64,000 nt of DNA from Mycobacterium sp. GA-1841. Lineage in GTDB: Bacteria > Actinomycetota > Actinomycetes > Mycobacteriales > Mycobacteriaceae. A program made the translations under genes and the position numbers. The notes beneath the pieces are model-generated. The model was not told the origin of the DNA. It saw only the letters and a program-made list of their open reading frames with translations, and searched no databases. This document shows, one piece after another, positions 30,608 through 39,294 of the stretch. Location: assembly GCF_001954135.1 (NCBI RefSeq), contig NZ_MBEQ01000004.1, forward strand, positions 1 through 64,000, written 5' to 3'. Position 1 is the first letter of the stretch. Each line of letters opens with the position of its first letter.

Positions 30608-31714
30608 GTGACGAGTCATCCGACGGTGGGTGTGGAGGAGGAGTTCCTTCTCGTGGACCCGCAGGGCGGCGAACCGATCGCCCGCAACAAGCAGGTTGCT
30701 GCCACTGCCGCCGAGCACGGGGTGGAGCTGCAACTGGAGCTGACCAGCTGCCAGGTGGAGACCGCCACCGAGGTGATGGACACCAGCAGTGCGTTGCGCT
30801 CCGAGCTGATCAGGCTGCGCCGCGTGGCCACCGAAGCCGCTGCCGCCAACGGGACACAGTTGTTGGCGGCGGGTCTGCCACCGACCGTGCCGCACACATT
30901 CCCGGTCACTCCGACGGCGCGCTACCGCCGAATCGCCGAGCGCTTCGGCATGATCGCCCATGAACAGGGCATCTGCGGTTGCCACGTGCATGTCGCGGTG
31001 CCCGGCCGGCGACATGCCATCTATGTGAGCAACTGGCTGCGGCCGTGGCTGCCCACCTTTCTGGCGTTGACCGCCAACTCCGCGATCTACCGCAACGCCG
31101 ACAGCGGCCACGCCAGTTTCCGTAGTGTGCTGTGGTCGCGGTGGCCGAGCGCAGGACCACCACCGCACTTCGATTCGGCCGCCCACTACGACGCGATCGT
31201 CGCCATGATGGAGCGGTCCGGCGCGGCAATGGACGACGGGATGATCTATTGGGACGTCCGCCCGTCGGCCAACTTTCCCACCGTGGAGGTGCGCGTCTCC
31301 GATGTGCCGGCCACGGTGGCCGAGACAGTGCTGCTGGCGACTCTGATCCGGGCCGGGGTGATGACGGCGGTGCGTGCCCACGACGAAGGTGAAGTACCGG
31401 CGCGGGTGGGCGATTACGAGATCCGCGCTGCACAGTGGAAGGCCGCTCATGACGGGCTGGACGGTGAGGGCCTCTATCTGCTGGGCGAGCCGTCGGTGCT
31501 GCCGATCCGGGACCTGCTGGGCCGCTACGTCGAGACGGTGCGACCGGCGCTGGAAACATTGGGCGACTACGACATGGTGACCGGGGAGCTCGACCGCATC
31601 GTCACCGAGGGCAACGGTGCGATGCGTCAGCGTCGGGCCTGGCGGCGCCGGGGCGAAATCGACGATGTGATGAGCGAATTGGCGTCGGCGACGGTCAGTG
31701 GGCTCAACCTGTGA
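30608..31714 (+). CDS. GCS2-type carboxylate-amine ligase (YbdK family)
   Basis: A 368-residue protein from the GTG at 30608. Motifs: TVGVEEEFLLVDP, ELTSCQVETATEV, ICGCHVHVAVPGR and the C-terminal R-x-x-W-R-A-x-R-like MRQRRAWRRRGE. It is an ATP-dependent ligase related to glutamate-cysteine ligase, and members can make weak gamma-glutamyl-cysteine-like products. In mycobacteria this type is distinct from EgtA. Its tail overlaps the convergent mntH by 11 bases. Confidence 0.9.
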   Translation: MTSHPTVGVEEEFLLVDPQGGEPIARNKQVAATAAEHGVELQLELTSCQVETATEVMDTSSALRSELIRLRRVATEAAAANGTQLLAAGLPPTVPHTFPVTPTARYRRIAERFGMIAHEQGICGCHVHVAVPGRRHAIYVSNWLRPWLPTFLALTANSAIYRNADSGHASFRSVLWSRWPSAGPPPHFDSAAHYDAIVAMMERSGAAMDDGMIYWDVRPSANFPTVEVRVSDVPATVAETVLLATLIRAGVMTAVRAHDEGEVPARVGDYEIRAAQWKAAHDGLDGEGLYLLGEPSVLPIRDLLGRYVETVRPALETLGDYDMVTGELDRIVTEGNGAMRQRRAWRRRGEIDDVMSELASATVSGLNL

Positions 31715-32918
31715 CGGTCAGATAGATCAGCACCACGTTGAGCACGCTGATCAACCCGGCCACTGCCCACCCGAGTGCCGTGGTGACCCGATGGTTGACG
31801 TCACCGCCCATCAGGGCTGCGTTGCTGGTCAGCCGCACCAGCGGGATCAGGGCCAGCGGTATGCCGAACGAGAGCACGACCTGGGACAGCACCAGGGCTC
31901 GGCTGGGATCGACGCCGATGGCCAGGACGACCAGGGCGGGAATCAGGGTGACCAACCGGCGCAGCAGCAATGGGTAGGTCCGCCGCAGCAGGCCCTGCAT
32001 GATCATCGCCCCGGCGTAGGCGCCGACGGAGGTGGACGCCAGTCCCGAGGCCAGCAGGCCGATGGCGAACAGCAGGGCCACCGTCGGCCCGAGGGTGTCG
32101 CGGACAGCGGCGTGCGCACCCTCGATGGAATCGGTGTTGTCACGACCCTGCAGGTTGGTGGCCGCGACGAGCAGCATGGCCAGGTTCACCGCGCCGGCCA
32201 CCAGCATCGCCAGCCCGACGTCGTACCGCGTCACCTTCAGCAGCAGCCGACGGCGTGGGCCCGGTTCGGGATGGCCGTGCCGGTCACGGGCCAGACCTGA
32301 GTGCAGGTAAACGGCGTGCGGCATCACGGTGGCGCCCAGCATCGCAGTGGCCAGCAGCAGGCTCTCGGCGCCCTCGAAGCGGGGAATCAGGCCGGCCGCC
32401 ACCTCGCCCGGCGGTGGCGTCTCGACGAAGAGACTGGTCAGGAACCCGATCGCGATGACCATCAGCAGGCCGGAGATCACGTGCTCGAACATCCGCTGGC
32501 CGCGGCGGTTCTGCACACCCAGCAGGATCAGGGACACCACTCCGGTGATCACGCCGCCCCACAGCAGCGGCAGGTCGAACAGCAGGTGCAGGGCGATCGC
32601 CCCGCCCACCACTTCGGCGAGATCGGTTGCCATGGCGACCAATTCGGCCTGCAGCCAGTAGGCGATCCGGGTCGGGCTGCGGGTGTGGTCGGCGACGGCT
32701 TCCGGCAGTGAGCGGCCGGTCACCAGGCCCAGCTTGGCCGAGAGGTATTGCACCAAGCCGGCCATGACGTTGGCCACCACGATCACCCAGACCAGCAGAT
32801 AGCCGAACTGTGCGCCGGCGCTGACATTGGCAGCGACGTTGCCGGGGTCGACATAGGCGATCGCGGCGACGAAGGCCGGTCCGAGCAGCAGCCAGCTCGA
32901 CGACGTGCGCGTCTTCAT
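31704..32918 (-). CDS. mntH: Nramp-family Mn2+/divalent metal transporter
   Basis: A 404-residue protein from the ATG at 32918 (32927 in the same frame). Eleven membrane spans. The metal-site motifs are AYVDPGN in helix 1 and MLGATVMPHAVYLHSGL in helix 6. It imports Mn2+ (and Fe2+) with protons. A DtxR/IdeR/MntR-like palindrome lies 47 bases upstream, so repression by metal is expected. By order of neighbours it corresponds to M. tuberculosis Rv0924c. Confidence 0.94.
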   Translation of the reverse strand: MKTRTSSSWLLLGPAFVAAIAYVDPGNVAANVSAGAQFGYLLVWVIVVANVMAGLVQYLSAKLGLVTGRSLPEAVADHTRSPTRIAYWLQAELVAMATDLAEVVGGAIALHLLFDLPLLWGGVITGVVSLILLGVQNRRGQRMFEHVISGLLMVIAIGFLTSLFVETPPPGEVAAGLIPRFEGAESLLLATAMLGATVMPHAVYLHSGLARDRHGHPEPGPRRRLLLKVTRYDVGLAMLVAGAVNLAMLLVAATNLQGRDNTDSIEGAHAAVRDTLGPTVALLFAIGLLASGLASTSVGAYAGAMIMQGLLRRTYPLLLRRLVTLIPALVVLAIGVDPSRALVLSQVVLSFGIPLALIPLVRLTSNAALMGGDVNHRVTTALGWAVAGLISVLNVVLIYLTVTG

Positions 32919-32964
32919 GTCCAACAACGGCCCAGCTTTCTATCCGGGTATGCGAATAGAAAAG

Positions 32965-32983
32965 TTAGGGTAGCCGAAACCTT
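32965..32983. promoter_or_regulatory. DtxR-family (MntR/IdeR-like) box upstream of mntH
   Basis: TTAGGGTAGCCGAAACCTT agrees with the 19-base IdeR-type consensus (TWAGGTWAGSCTWACCTWA) at 14 positions and lies in the mntH promoter. A manganese-responsive regulator of the same family is the most likely ligand. Confidence 0.58.
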
Positions 32984-32991
32984 GCCGAACG

Positions 32992-33294
32992 TCAGCGGCG
33001 GGGGTGTCGGCCGCCACCGCCACCGCCGCCACCGCCGTGGTGGTCTCCGCCGCCGATGTCGATCGCGATGCCGGGGATGCCGTCGTAACAGAGCGCGGCA
33101 TACGCCGGATCGCAGCCATACGGGAGAGCGGGCCCGGTCTGTCTGGGCGTGGCGTTGATCTGCACATTGCCGGGGTTCGAGCACCGTGTCGCGCCGCCGA
33201 CATCCGTGCACTCCGGATCGGCCGACGCCGACGGCGCGAGCGCCAAACCGGCGGTGGCGGCCAAGATTGCCGCGCCTACAACGATTTTCGTCAT
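32992..33294 (-). CDS. Small exported protein with Gly-rich tail
   Basis: A 100-residue protein from the ATG at 33294, which overlaps the stop of the preceding gene (ATGA). Signal peptide (~1-28, ending SASA-DP). The mature part has four cysteines (ECTD.. RCSN.. YGCDP.. ALCYDG) and a tail of GG-DHH and nine Gly residues ending RHPRR. No family name recognised. It looks like the partner of the similar exported protein upstream. No function is assigned. Confidence 0.75.
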   Translation of the reverse strand: MTKIVVGAAILAATAGLALAPSASADPECTDVGGATRCSNPGNVQINATPRQTGPALPYGCDPAYAALCYDGIPGIAIDIGGGDHHGGGGGGGGGRHPRR

Positions 33295-33518
33295 CCGATG
33301 GGTACGCCTCCCGAACCGAAGATGTCGTTTCCGTACCACGGAACGTAATCCATCGCGGGCGGTGAGGTGACGATCTGCGTGCTGCCGCCGGTCTGGCACT
33401 GTGTGGTGAGCGGCGCGAGGTCGGTGCAGGTCGGCGCGGCGGCGGCGATCGGCGTGATCGCCATCGCCCACCACGGCGCGCTCAGCACCACCGCCAGACA
33501 ACGACGCACGTTGACCAT
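33291..33518 (-). CDS. Small exported protein, first of a pair
   Basis: A 75-residue protein from the ATG at 33518. Signal peptide ending AAAA-P. The short mature chain carries two cysteines (PTCTDLAPLTTQCQTGGSTQI) and ends with an aromatic YVPWYGNDIFG segment. The C-x-D-x..C-x-T/S pattern also appears in the following gene (C-T-D-V..R-C-S-N-P-G-N-V-Q-I), so the two are probably paralogues in one operon. The larger frame to 33728 is an extension without support. Confidence 0.72.
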   Translation of the reverse strand: MVNVRRCLAVVLSAPWWAMAITPIAAAAPTCTDLAPLTTQCQTGGSTQIVTSPPAMDYVPWYGNDIFGSGGVPIG

Positions 33519-33568
33519 GACTGCTCCGATCGTCGGAGTCAGTCTATGTCGGCACGGCGTGGTTCGGC

Positions 33569-34642
33569 CTATCCGGCGTAAAGCCCGCGGCCGGTGATCA
33601 GAGGCAGATCGAGCGTGGTCCGGATGCCGGGCTCGGCGGCCACGACCGCCGGGATGGCGTTGACCACCCGCGCCGCCGTCGCCACCAGACCGGCATGGTT
33701 GTGGTCGCCATTGGGGCTGCTCAGACACAGGTCCAGCGTGTAGGACGGTTCACCCGTCACCACCACGCGATACGAGCCGCCTTCCTGGGCGGGCTGTGGC
33801 CAGTCCGGACACAGGTCGTCGCGCAGACGCGTCACGTGCTCCAGCACCACGGCCGGTTTGCCGTCGCGCATGCCGCGCACCTCGAACCGCAGCGCGGCCG
33901 TGGTCCCGGCCGTGATGTGCCCGGCGGCGATGTCGAAGTCCTCCGGGGCCGGTACCCGGGTGTGCTCCTCGGTGACCTCGTCGAGTTCGACGCCCAGGCC
34001 CGCGGCGAGCTGACGCACCACCGAACCCCAGGCCAAACTCAGCACGCCCGGTTGCAGCAACATCGGCGTTTCGTCGATCGGCTTGCCGAACCCCATCACA
34101 TCGAACATCACCGCCGGGCTGTTGTACGTCGCGTAGTCGACGATCTCCATGCAGCGGATCTGCTCGATCTGCTGGCAGGTGCCGGCCAGGGCAAGGGGCA
34201 GCAGGTCATTGGCGAAACCCGGGTCGATGCCGTTGACGAACAGACTCACCCCACCCTGCTGCGCCGCGGTCTCGATGGGCTCGATCAGCTCGGCGGGCAG
34301 CACCTGCCAGGGGTATTGCAAGAACACCGCGGAGCTGGCCACCACATTGACCCCGGCGGCCAGGATGCGGCGGTAATCCTCGAGCGCGTCGGGCAGCCGG
34401 TTGTCGGCCAGCGCGGTGTAGACCACACAGTCCGGCTTGTCGGCCAGGATCGCGTCCAGGTCGTCGGTGGCCTGGATGCCCGTCGAAACGTCAAGTCCGG
34501 CAAGTTCTCCGGCATCTTTGCCGGCCTTGGCCGAAGAGGACACCCACACGCCGGTGAGTTCGTAGTCCGAGTTGTTGACGAGCTGGGCCAGGGCATGCCG
34601 GCCGACGTTGCCGGTACCGATCGCCGCTACACGGATGGTCAC
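33569..34642 (-). CDS. NAD(P)-binding dihydrodipicolinate-reductase-like protein
   Basis: A 357-residue protein from the GTG at 34642, with GAGGAGAACT upstream. The N-terminal Rossmann fold is VAAIGTGNVGRHALAQLV, and the middle part has GIDPGFANDLLPLALAGTC. This matches the Rv0926c type, related to diaminopimelate or dihydrodipicolinate reductases but of unproven substrate. It follows the SDR gene by eight bases in one operon. A KstR-type box upstream of the operon points to lipid or sterol catabolism. Confidence 0.85.
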   Translation of the reverse strand: MTIRVAAIGTGNVGRHALAQLVNNSDYELTGVWVSSSAKAGKDAGELAGLDVSTGIQATDDLDAILADKPDCVVYTALADNRLPDALEDYRRILAAGVNVVASSAVFLQYPWQVLPAELIEPIETAAQQGGVSLFVNGIDPGFANDLLPLALAGTCQQIEQIRCMEIVDYATYNSPAVMFDVMGFGKPIDETPMLLQPGVLSLAWGSVVRQLAAGLGVELDEVTEEHTRVPAPEDFDIAAGHITAGTTAALRFEVRGMRDGKPAVVLEHVTRLRDDLCPDWPQPAQEGGSYRVVVTGEPSYTLDLCLSSPNGDHNHAGLVATAARVVNAIPAVVAAEPGIRTTLDLPLITGRGLYAG

Positions 34643-34650
34643 AGTTCTCC

Positions 34651-35442
34651 TCAGAGGTCGGGAATGGGCAGGTCGAGATTGGGCATGTTCAGGCCGCCGT
34701 CGACCTCGAGCACCTTGCCGGTCAGGTAACTGCCCGCGGGGGAGGACAGGTACACCGCGGCGGCGGCGATGTCGCTCGGGTCGCCGAGCCGGCGTAGCGG
34801 TGTGGCCTTCTCCATCGGCTCGCGCAATGCGTCGTTGGAGGCGACGATGTCGAGCGCCGAGGTGAGGATCGAGCCGGGCGCGATGGCGTTGACGCGGATG
34901 CGGGGCGACAGGTCCAACGCGGACAGCCGGGTGTAGTGCGCCAGCGCGGCCTTGGCGGTGCCGTAGGCGGCGAATCCCCGGCCGGCCAGCCGCCCCACCG
35001 TGGAGGTGATGTTGAGGATGCTGCCGCCGCCGGAGTGCTCGAGCATCAGCGGAACCGCTGCGCACGTCAGGGCGTGCGCGGTCGACACGTTGAACGTGAA
35101 CGCATCGCGCAGATCCTTGGTGGAGGTGTTCAGCAGCGGGGCGGGCATGGTGCCGCCGACGTTGTTGACGACGATGTCGAGTTTCCCGAAGGCGTCCACC
35201 GCTGCGGCCGCGAGTTCGGCGGTGGCCTCGGGGTGGGCCAGGTCGGCGACGACGATGTGTGCCCGCCTACCGGTCTCGGCGATCTGGCGCGCGACCTCTT
35301 CGAGCTGGGTCTCGGTGCGGGCGGCGATGAGCACGTCGGCGCCGGCCTCGGCGAACGCGAGCGCGGTGGCCGCGCCCAGCCCGCGGCCGGCCCCGGTGAC
35401 GATCGCAACGTTGTCGTCGAGTCGAAATCTGTCCAGAATCAC
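34651..35442 (-). CDS. Short-chain dehydrogenase/reductase (Rv0927c-like)
   Basis: A 263-residue classical [16 protein letters not shown], Ser in ITSTVG, Y-G-T-A-K (Tyr/Lys), and an Arg after beta-2 (AARTE), which suggests NADP(H). It is the first gene of a two-gene operon with the reductase-like gene. A KstR-type palindrome lies 65 bases upstream of the start. The substrate is probably a hydroxyacyl or steroid compound, by inference from this control. Confidence 0.9.
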   Translation of the reverse strand: MILDRFRLDDNVAIVTGAGRGLGAATALAFAEAGADVLIAARTETQLEEVARQIAETGRRAHIVVADLAHPEATAELAAAAVDAFGKLDIVVNNVGGTMPAPLLNTSTKDLRDAFTFNVSTAHALTCAAVPLMLEHSGGGSILNITSTVGRLAGRGFAAYGTAKAALAHYTRLSALDLSPRIRVNAIAPGSILTSALDIVASNDALREPMEKATPLRRLGDPSDIAAAAVYLSSPAGSYLTGKVLEVDGGLNMPNLDLPIPDL

Positions 35443-35506
35443 CTACACTCCGTTCCCTTGTTGGGCGCCACCGTAGCAGTACTTAGACGGTCTAGGCGGA
35501 CAATTC

Positions 35507-35520
35507 TGAAACATGTTCTA
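35507..35520. promoter_or_regulatory. KstR-type box upstream of the SDR/reductase operon
   Basis: TGAAACATGTTCTA fits the KstR consensus TnnAACnnGTTnnA at every fixed position. KstR represses sterol and lipid catabolism genes in mycobacteria. The site lies 65 bases upstream of the leftward SDR start and 82 bases upstream of the rightward gene at 35602. Confidence 0.68.
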
Positions 35521-35601
35521 GTTGATCTGGGGTCCCGGAAAGCCTCTGCGCGGCAGCCGTGACGGGCGCACAATAAAAGGGTCGGTTCAAGGTGGGGAGT
35601 C

Positions 35602-36075
35602 GTGATGACCCAGCAGCGATATGACTTCTTCGGCGAGACCTTCGCGCGGTATTTCCGGCCCGCGGTCGATTGCTACCCGCTGACGGCGGCGCCTCTCGTG
35701 CATCGCCTGTTGGCCTGTACCGACGACGTGCAGGACCGGTTGGCCCAGGCGCGTCTGGCCGCCGAGGTGTGGGGCGAAGAAGAGTTGGGGCACGCCGGCC
35801 ACGCCGCCTCGGAGCTGTTCGTCTTCACCCAATGCGGCCTGATGTACGGCGCGCGGTTCGCCGATGCCCGGCACGGCCACTACTACCTGGCCACTCCGCA
35901 ACCGATGTTCGACGCGCTCGTCGACCAGATCGAGCACACCGCCTTGCGCCCCGGCACGGCGGTCGCGGTCGACCGTCGGTGTAGCCATGATCTGGAATCC
36001 GCGCATCCGATGGACGCTGCGTTGCGGCGCCTGCTCGACGAACACGAGGTCTTGCGCGTCGACGTGCCGGTGTAG
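35602..36075 (+). CDS. Hypothetical protein
   Basis: A 157-residue protein from the GTG at 35602 (an ATG follows directly), with GGTGGGGAG upstream. It is soluble, mixed alpha/beta, with conserved-looking segments TFARYFRPAVDCYPLTAAPLVHR and EEELGHAGHAASELFVF. No family is recognised. It stands alone between the KstR-box region and an exported-protein gene; whether the box regulates it is open. Confidence 0.65.
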   Translation: MMTQQRYDFFGETFARYFRPAVDCYPLTAAPLVHRLLACTDDVQDRLAQARLAAEVWGEEELGHAGHAASELFVFTQCGLMYGARFADARHGHYYLATPQPMFDALVDQIEHTALRPGTAVAVDRRCSHDLESAHPMDAALRRLLDEHEVLRVDVPV

Positions 36076-36227
36076 CGCGTTCTCCCGCCCTTATGTTAAC
36101 GCCGTGTTTCGGCGGTATTGGCTCCGTATTACCCCGTATGGATTCGGTATGAGTCTGTCCGGCAACGGAATTCGGCAGTTTACGGTTTAGCCCACCTCGC
36201 CGAAACCGAAAGGACGGGCAGAATTCA

Positions 36228-36548
36228 GTGAAACGTAACGTTCAGGGATTGTGTGTCGCCGGTGCCGCGCTGTGTGGGCTGGCGGTGTCAGTTGCGCCGA
36301 CTGGTGCCGCGCCCACTGAGTCAGAGGCGCGTCAAACCATCAGTGACCTCGAAAGCCAGGGGTTTAGGGTGATATTGAGCAAGGTGGGCACCAAGGCCAT
36401 CGACGACTGCGCCGTGAGCGCCGTCCGTCAAGGACGTTCGGTCACCGGACCGCAGGTGCCGGTGGGCGCAGCGGGTATCACGTCGTTCAACCCGGGACAG
36501 AACCTGCAGTACACGACGGTGTACGTGGACCTCGACTGCCGCCGCTGA
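36228..36548 (+). CDS. Small exported protein, paralogue of 44046-44339
   Basis: A 106-residue protein from the GTG at 36228. Signal peptide (~1-28, ending GAA-P). The mature domain runs TESEARQTISDLESQGFRVILSKVGTKAIDDC..VSAVRQG and ends YVDLDCRR, with one Cys pair. The gene at 44046-44339 shows the same layout (TVKSLQTSGYHVIVNRTGAAPLANC..VLGVRQGQ..YVDVAC). It is a small mycobacterial exported family of unknown role. It ends one base before the convergent ku gene. Confidence 0.8.
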   Translation: MKRNVQGLCVAGAALCGLAVSVAPTGAAPTESEARQTISDLESQGFRVILSKVGTKAIDDCAVSAVRQGRSVTGPQVPVGAAGITSFNPGQNLQYTTVYVDLDCRR

Positions 36549-36549
36549 G

Positions 36550-37470
36550 CTACTTCTTGGCGGCGGCCTTCTTGGCCGGAGCCTTCTTTGCCGCCGATTT
36601 CTTCGCCGGGGCCTTCTTGGCCGGTGTCTTCTTGGCAGCGGCCTTCTTCGCGGGTTCTTTCTCTTCCGGCTCTTTGCCGCCACCCCGGGCCTTCACACTG
36701 GCCTCGAGTTTGGCCAGCAGGTCAGACACGTCCTCGGTCTCGTCGAGTTCGGTGGGCTGCTCTTCCACCGCAAATGCTTCTCCGCCTTCGAGTTTGGCCT
36801 GCACCAGCTCGTGGAGTTGTTCTTGATAGTCATCGCGGAACTGGTCCGGCTTGAAGTCGTCGGTCATCGACTCGACCACCTGGCCGGCCATCTTCAACTC
36901 GGCCGGTTTGACGTCGACTTCCTTGTCGAGCACCGGGAAATCCGGATCGCGGATCTCGTCGGGCCACAGCAGCGTGTGGATCACCATCACGTTGCGCTTG
37001 CTGAAGTCCTTGACCCGCAACGCGGCCAGCCGCGTCTTGTTGCGCAACGAGAAGTGCACGATCGCCACCCGCTCCGTCTCGGCGAGGGTCTTGGCCAGCA
37101 GCACGTAGGACTTCGACGATTTGGAGTCCGGCTCCAGAAAATAGCTCTTGTCGTACATCAGGGGGTCGAGCTGATCGGCCGGAATGAACTCGACGACCTC
37201 GATCTCCCGGCTGCGTTCCTCGGGCAGCGTGGCGATGTCCTCGTCGGTGATCACCACCATCTGACCATCATCGGATTCGAAGGCCTTGTTGATGTCGCGA
37301 AACTCGACGACCTCGCCGCACACCTCACAGACCCGCTTGTAGCGGATGCGCCCGTTGTCCTTGGCATGGACCTGATGGAACTTGATGTCGTGGTCCTCGG
37401 TCGCGCTGTAGACCTTGACCGGCACGTTCACCAGGCCGAAGGCGATCGAACCCTTCCAGATGGATCGCAT
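36550..37470 (-). CDS. ku: DNA end-binding protein Ku
   Basis: A 306-residue protein from the ATG at 37470 (MRSIWKGSIAFGLVNVPVKVY); the open frame extends six codons further. It has the Ku core beta-barrel (~1-250) with KRVCEVCGEVVEF and LLWPDEIRDPDFP. The ~50-residue tail is a lysine/alanine array (AAKKTPAKKAPAKK), seen in rapid-growing mycobacteria, which helps DNA binding. The homodimer threads onto broken DNA ends and recruits LigD for non-homologous end joining. ligD lies 1.8 kb away, separated by two unrelated genes. Confidence 0.96.
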   Translation of the reverse strand: MRSIWKGSIAFGLVNVPVKVYSATEDHDIKFHQVHAKDNGRIRYKRVCEVCGEVVEFRDINKAFESDDGQMVVITDEDIATLPEERSREIEVVEFIPADQLDPLMYDKSYFLEPDSKSSKSYVLLAKTLAETERVAIVHFSLRNKTRLAALRVKDFSKRNVMVIHTLLWPDEIRDPDFPVLDKEVDVKPAELKMAGQVVESMTDDFKPDQFRDDYQEQLHELVQAKLEGGEAFAVEEQPTELDETEDVSDLLAKLEASVKARGGGKEPEEKEPAKKAAAKKTPAKKAPAKKSAAKKAPAKKAAAKK

Positions 37471-37519
37471 ACGCCCAGTATGGCCCACCGATCACGTCTG
37501 CAAACGCAGCAGCGCGCAC

Positions 37520-38443
37520 TCAGGACGAAGTCGCGGCGTCCAACGTTGCACGATCGGGCAGGTCGGCACCGGGCCTGCCCACGGTCAGCGCCGCGGCGAG
37601 CGCGGCGACACGCAGCGCGCCGGCCAAGGTGTCGGCGCCGATCGCGGCCAGTTCCCGACGCCGGTCGGCACCCAGCAACCCCAGTGACCACAGCGCGTCG
37701 AGCAGGCCGGACATGAAGGCGTCACCGGCGCCTACCGTGTCCACGACGCGGACCGGGCGTGCCGGCACGGACACCACCCCGGACCGGCACACCGCGAAGG
37801 CGCCGCGTTCACCCGAGGTCACCACGACGATCGACGGGCCCACCTCCAGCCAGGCGCGGGCGATCTGTTCGGGGGAGTGCCTCGAGTCGACCCAGCGCAG
37901 ATCGTCTTCGGACACCTTGACGACGTCGGCGCGTTCGACGAGCCGGTCGATGCGCCCGCGGGCGATGTCGTCGTCCTGCACCACATCGGCGCGGACGTTC
38001 GGATCGAAGCTGATGGTCGCCGACATCCGATAGGCATCCAGCAGCGCGGCGGTGGCGCGACAGCCCGGCTCCAGCACCGTCGCGATCGACCCGGTGTGCA
38101 CCAGAAGCGGAGTGGCCACCTCGGGTGTGCCCGACAGTTGCCAGTCGATGTCGAACTCGTAGCGGGCCGCGCCCACGGCATCGAGCACCGCCCGCGCGGT
38201 CGGTGTCCGTCCATCGCCGGTGCTCCCTGAAACCAGCTCTACCCCAGACGTTTTCAGATAGTCGACGATGCGCTTACCGTGGTCGTCCTCGCCGATGTGG
38301 GTGAGGAAGTCGACGCCACGGCCCAGCCGGCTCAACCCGACGGCGACGTTGAGCGGGCTGCCGCCGACGTATTCGCCGATGACGCTGCCGTTGCTCTCGA
38401 CGATGTCGATCAACGCTTCACCGATGACCAGGGCCCGGCTCAT
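37520..38443 (-). CDS. PfkB-family carbohydrate kinase
   Basis: A 307-residue protein from the ATG at 38443; the upstream frame to 38602 is not supported. It is a ribokinase-like fold starting MSRALVIGEALIDIVE with the sugar loop GGSPLNVAVGLSRLG. The catalytic motif DTVGAGDAF contains the general-base Asp. The sequence is fructokinase-like, but substrate assignment by eye is unsafe. It is inserted between ku and ligD with its neighbour. Confidence 0.88.
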   Translation of the reverse strand: MSRALVIGEALIDIVESNGSVIGEYVGGSPLNVAVGLSRLGRGVDFLTHIGEDDHGKRIVDYLKTSGVELVSGSTGDGRTPTARAVLDAVGAARYEFDIDWQLSGTPEVATPLLVHTGSIATVLEPGCRATAALLDAYRMSATISFDPNVRADVVQDDDIARGRIDRLVERADVVKVSEDDLRWVDSRHSPEQIARAWLEVGPSIVVVTSGERGAFAVCRSGVVSVPARPVRVVDTVGAGDAFMSGLLDALWSLGLLGADRRRELAAIGADTLAGALRVAALAAALTVGRPGADLPDRATLDAATSS

Positions 38444-38516
38444 GTCTTCATGGTAGGGGAGGCGATCAGCCATCCGGTGCTCGTTTTGCCGACGTCCGGC
38501 CGTGCCGGCGGCGTTG

Positions 38517-39221
38517 TCACTGCTCGTCCCAGCGACGCATGAGGAGCTCGTCGAGTTCTGCGGCGAATTCGCTCGGTGGGTCGATATTGCCCTCGTAGGC
38601 AAGTGTCACCGTTCCGGGGAGGCTGCTGTTCACGCAGTAGTACAGCTGCCCTGAATCTTTCGTGAACCACATCAGCTGTGACGGGTCCGACCCGACCTGG
38701 TCAAAGCTCTCACCCGGAAACCAGTCGTATCCGTCGAGGCTCTCCCAGGCGTCGGGGCGCCTGATCCCGTAAGACTGCCAATCCTGGGCGGTAAATCCCG
38801 CATGCACGTCGCGCAGGAACGTCTGTACGGCATCTGGAAAGCAATCGAAGAATTCTGCTCTGGGCTGCCCGAGGACGGCCGGATCCCAGCCGAGCCACAA
38901 TGCCGGAAATTCGTCTCTCGCTTGTCCCGCCACGTAGATGAGAACGTTTTCGACCGAACCGCCCAGTTCTCGGCGGAAGACCCGGACATCGGCGAGTTCG
39001 TCTCGGAATCGGCGGGCGAATCCAGGGAGAAGCGCCATGAAATCGCTGCTCCACAACGACAGTGCGTGGTGACATCTTTCGGATGAGGCGACCGCGGACG
39101 CGATCGGTCGCCATTTCTGCGGTATCCCTGCCAACTCAGATGAATGTGCCTCGATCGGCATCCATGTGGCATCCCCGCCACTGACCTCGGCGAGGATATC
39201 GTCGATTTCACATTCCGCCAC
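38517..39221 (-). CDS. Unrecognised soluble protein between pfkB and ligD
   Basis: A 234-residue protein from the ATG at 39221. Acidic, Trp- and Phe-rich (RRFRDELADVRVFRRELGG, FPALWLGWDP, LDGYDWFPGESFDQVGSDPSQLMWF). No signal peptide, no membrane span. Base composition is less GC-biased than in ku or ligD, hinting at a later arrival. The overall feel recalls SMI1/SUKH-type immunity proteins, but no diagnostic motif is present and no toxin gene is adjacent. No function is proposed. Confidence 0.68.
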   Translation of the reverse strand: MAECEIDDILAEVSGGDATWMPIEAHSSELAGIPQKWRPIASAVASSERCHHALSLWSSDFMALLPGFARRFRDELADVRVFRRELGGSVENVLIYVAGQARDEFPALWLGWDPAVLGQPRAEFFDCFPDAVQTFLRDVHAGFTAQDWQSYGIRRPDAWESLDGYDWFPGESFDQVGSDPSQLMWFTKDSGQLYYCVNSSLPGTVTLAYEGNIDPPSEFAAELDELLMRRWDEQ

Positions 39222-39294
39222 GGCGATCTCCCACGTATCGGTGTCGAAATCTTATGTCCGGACACGCCCGAGCCGTCGCGTATAGGTTGGGAAG

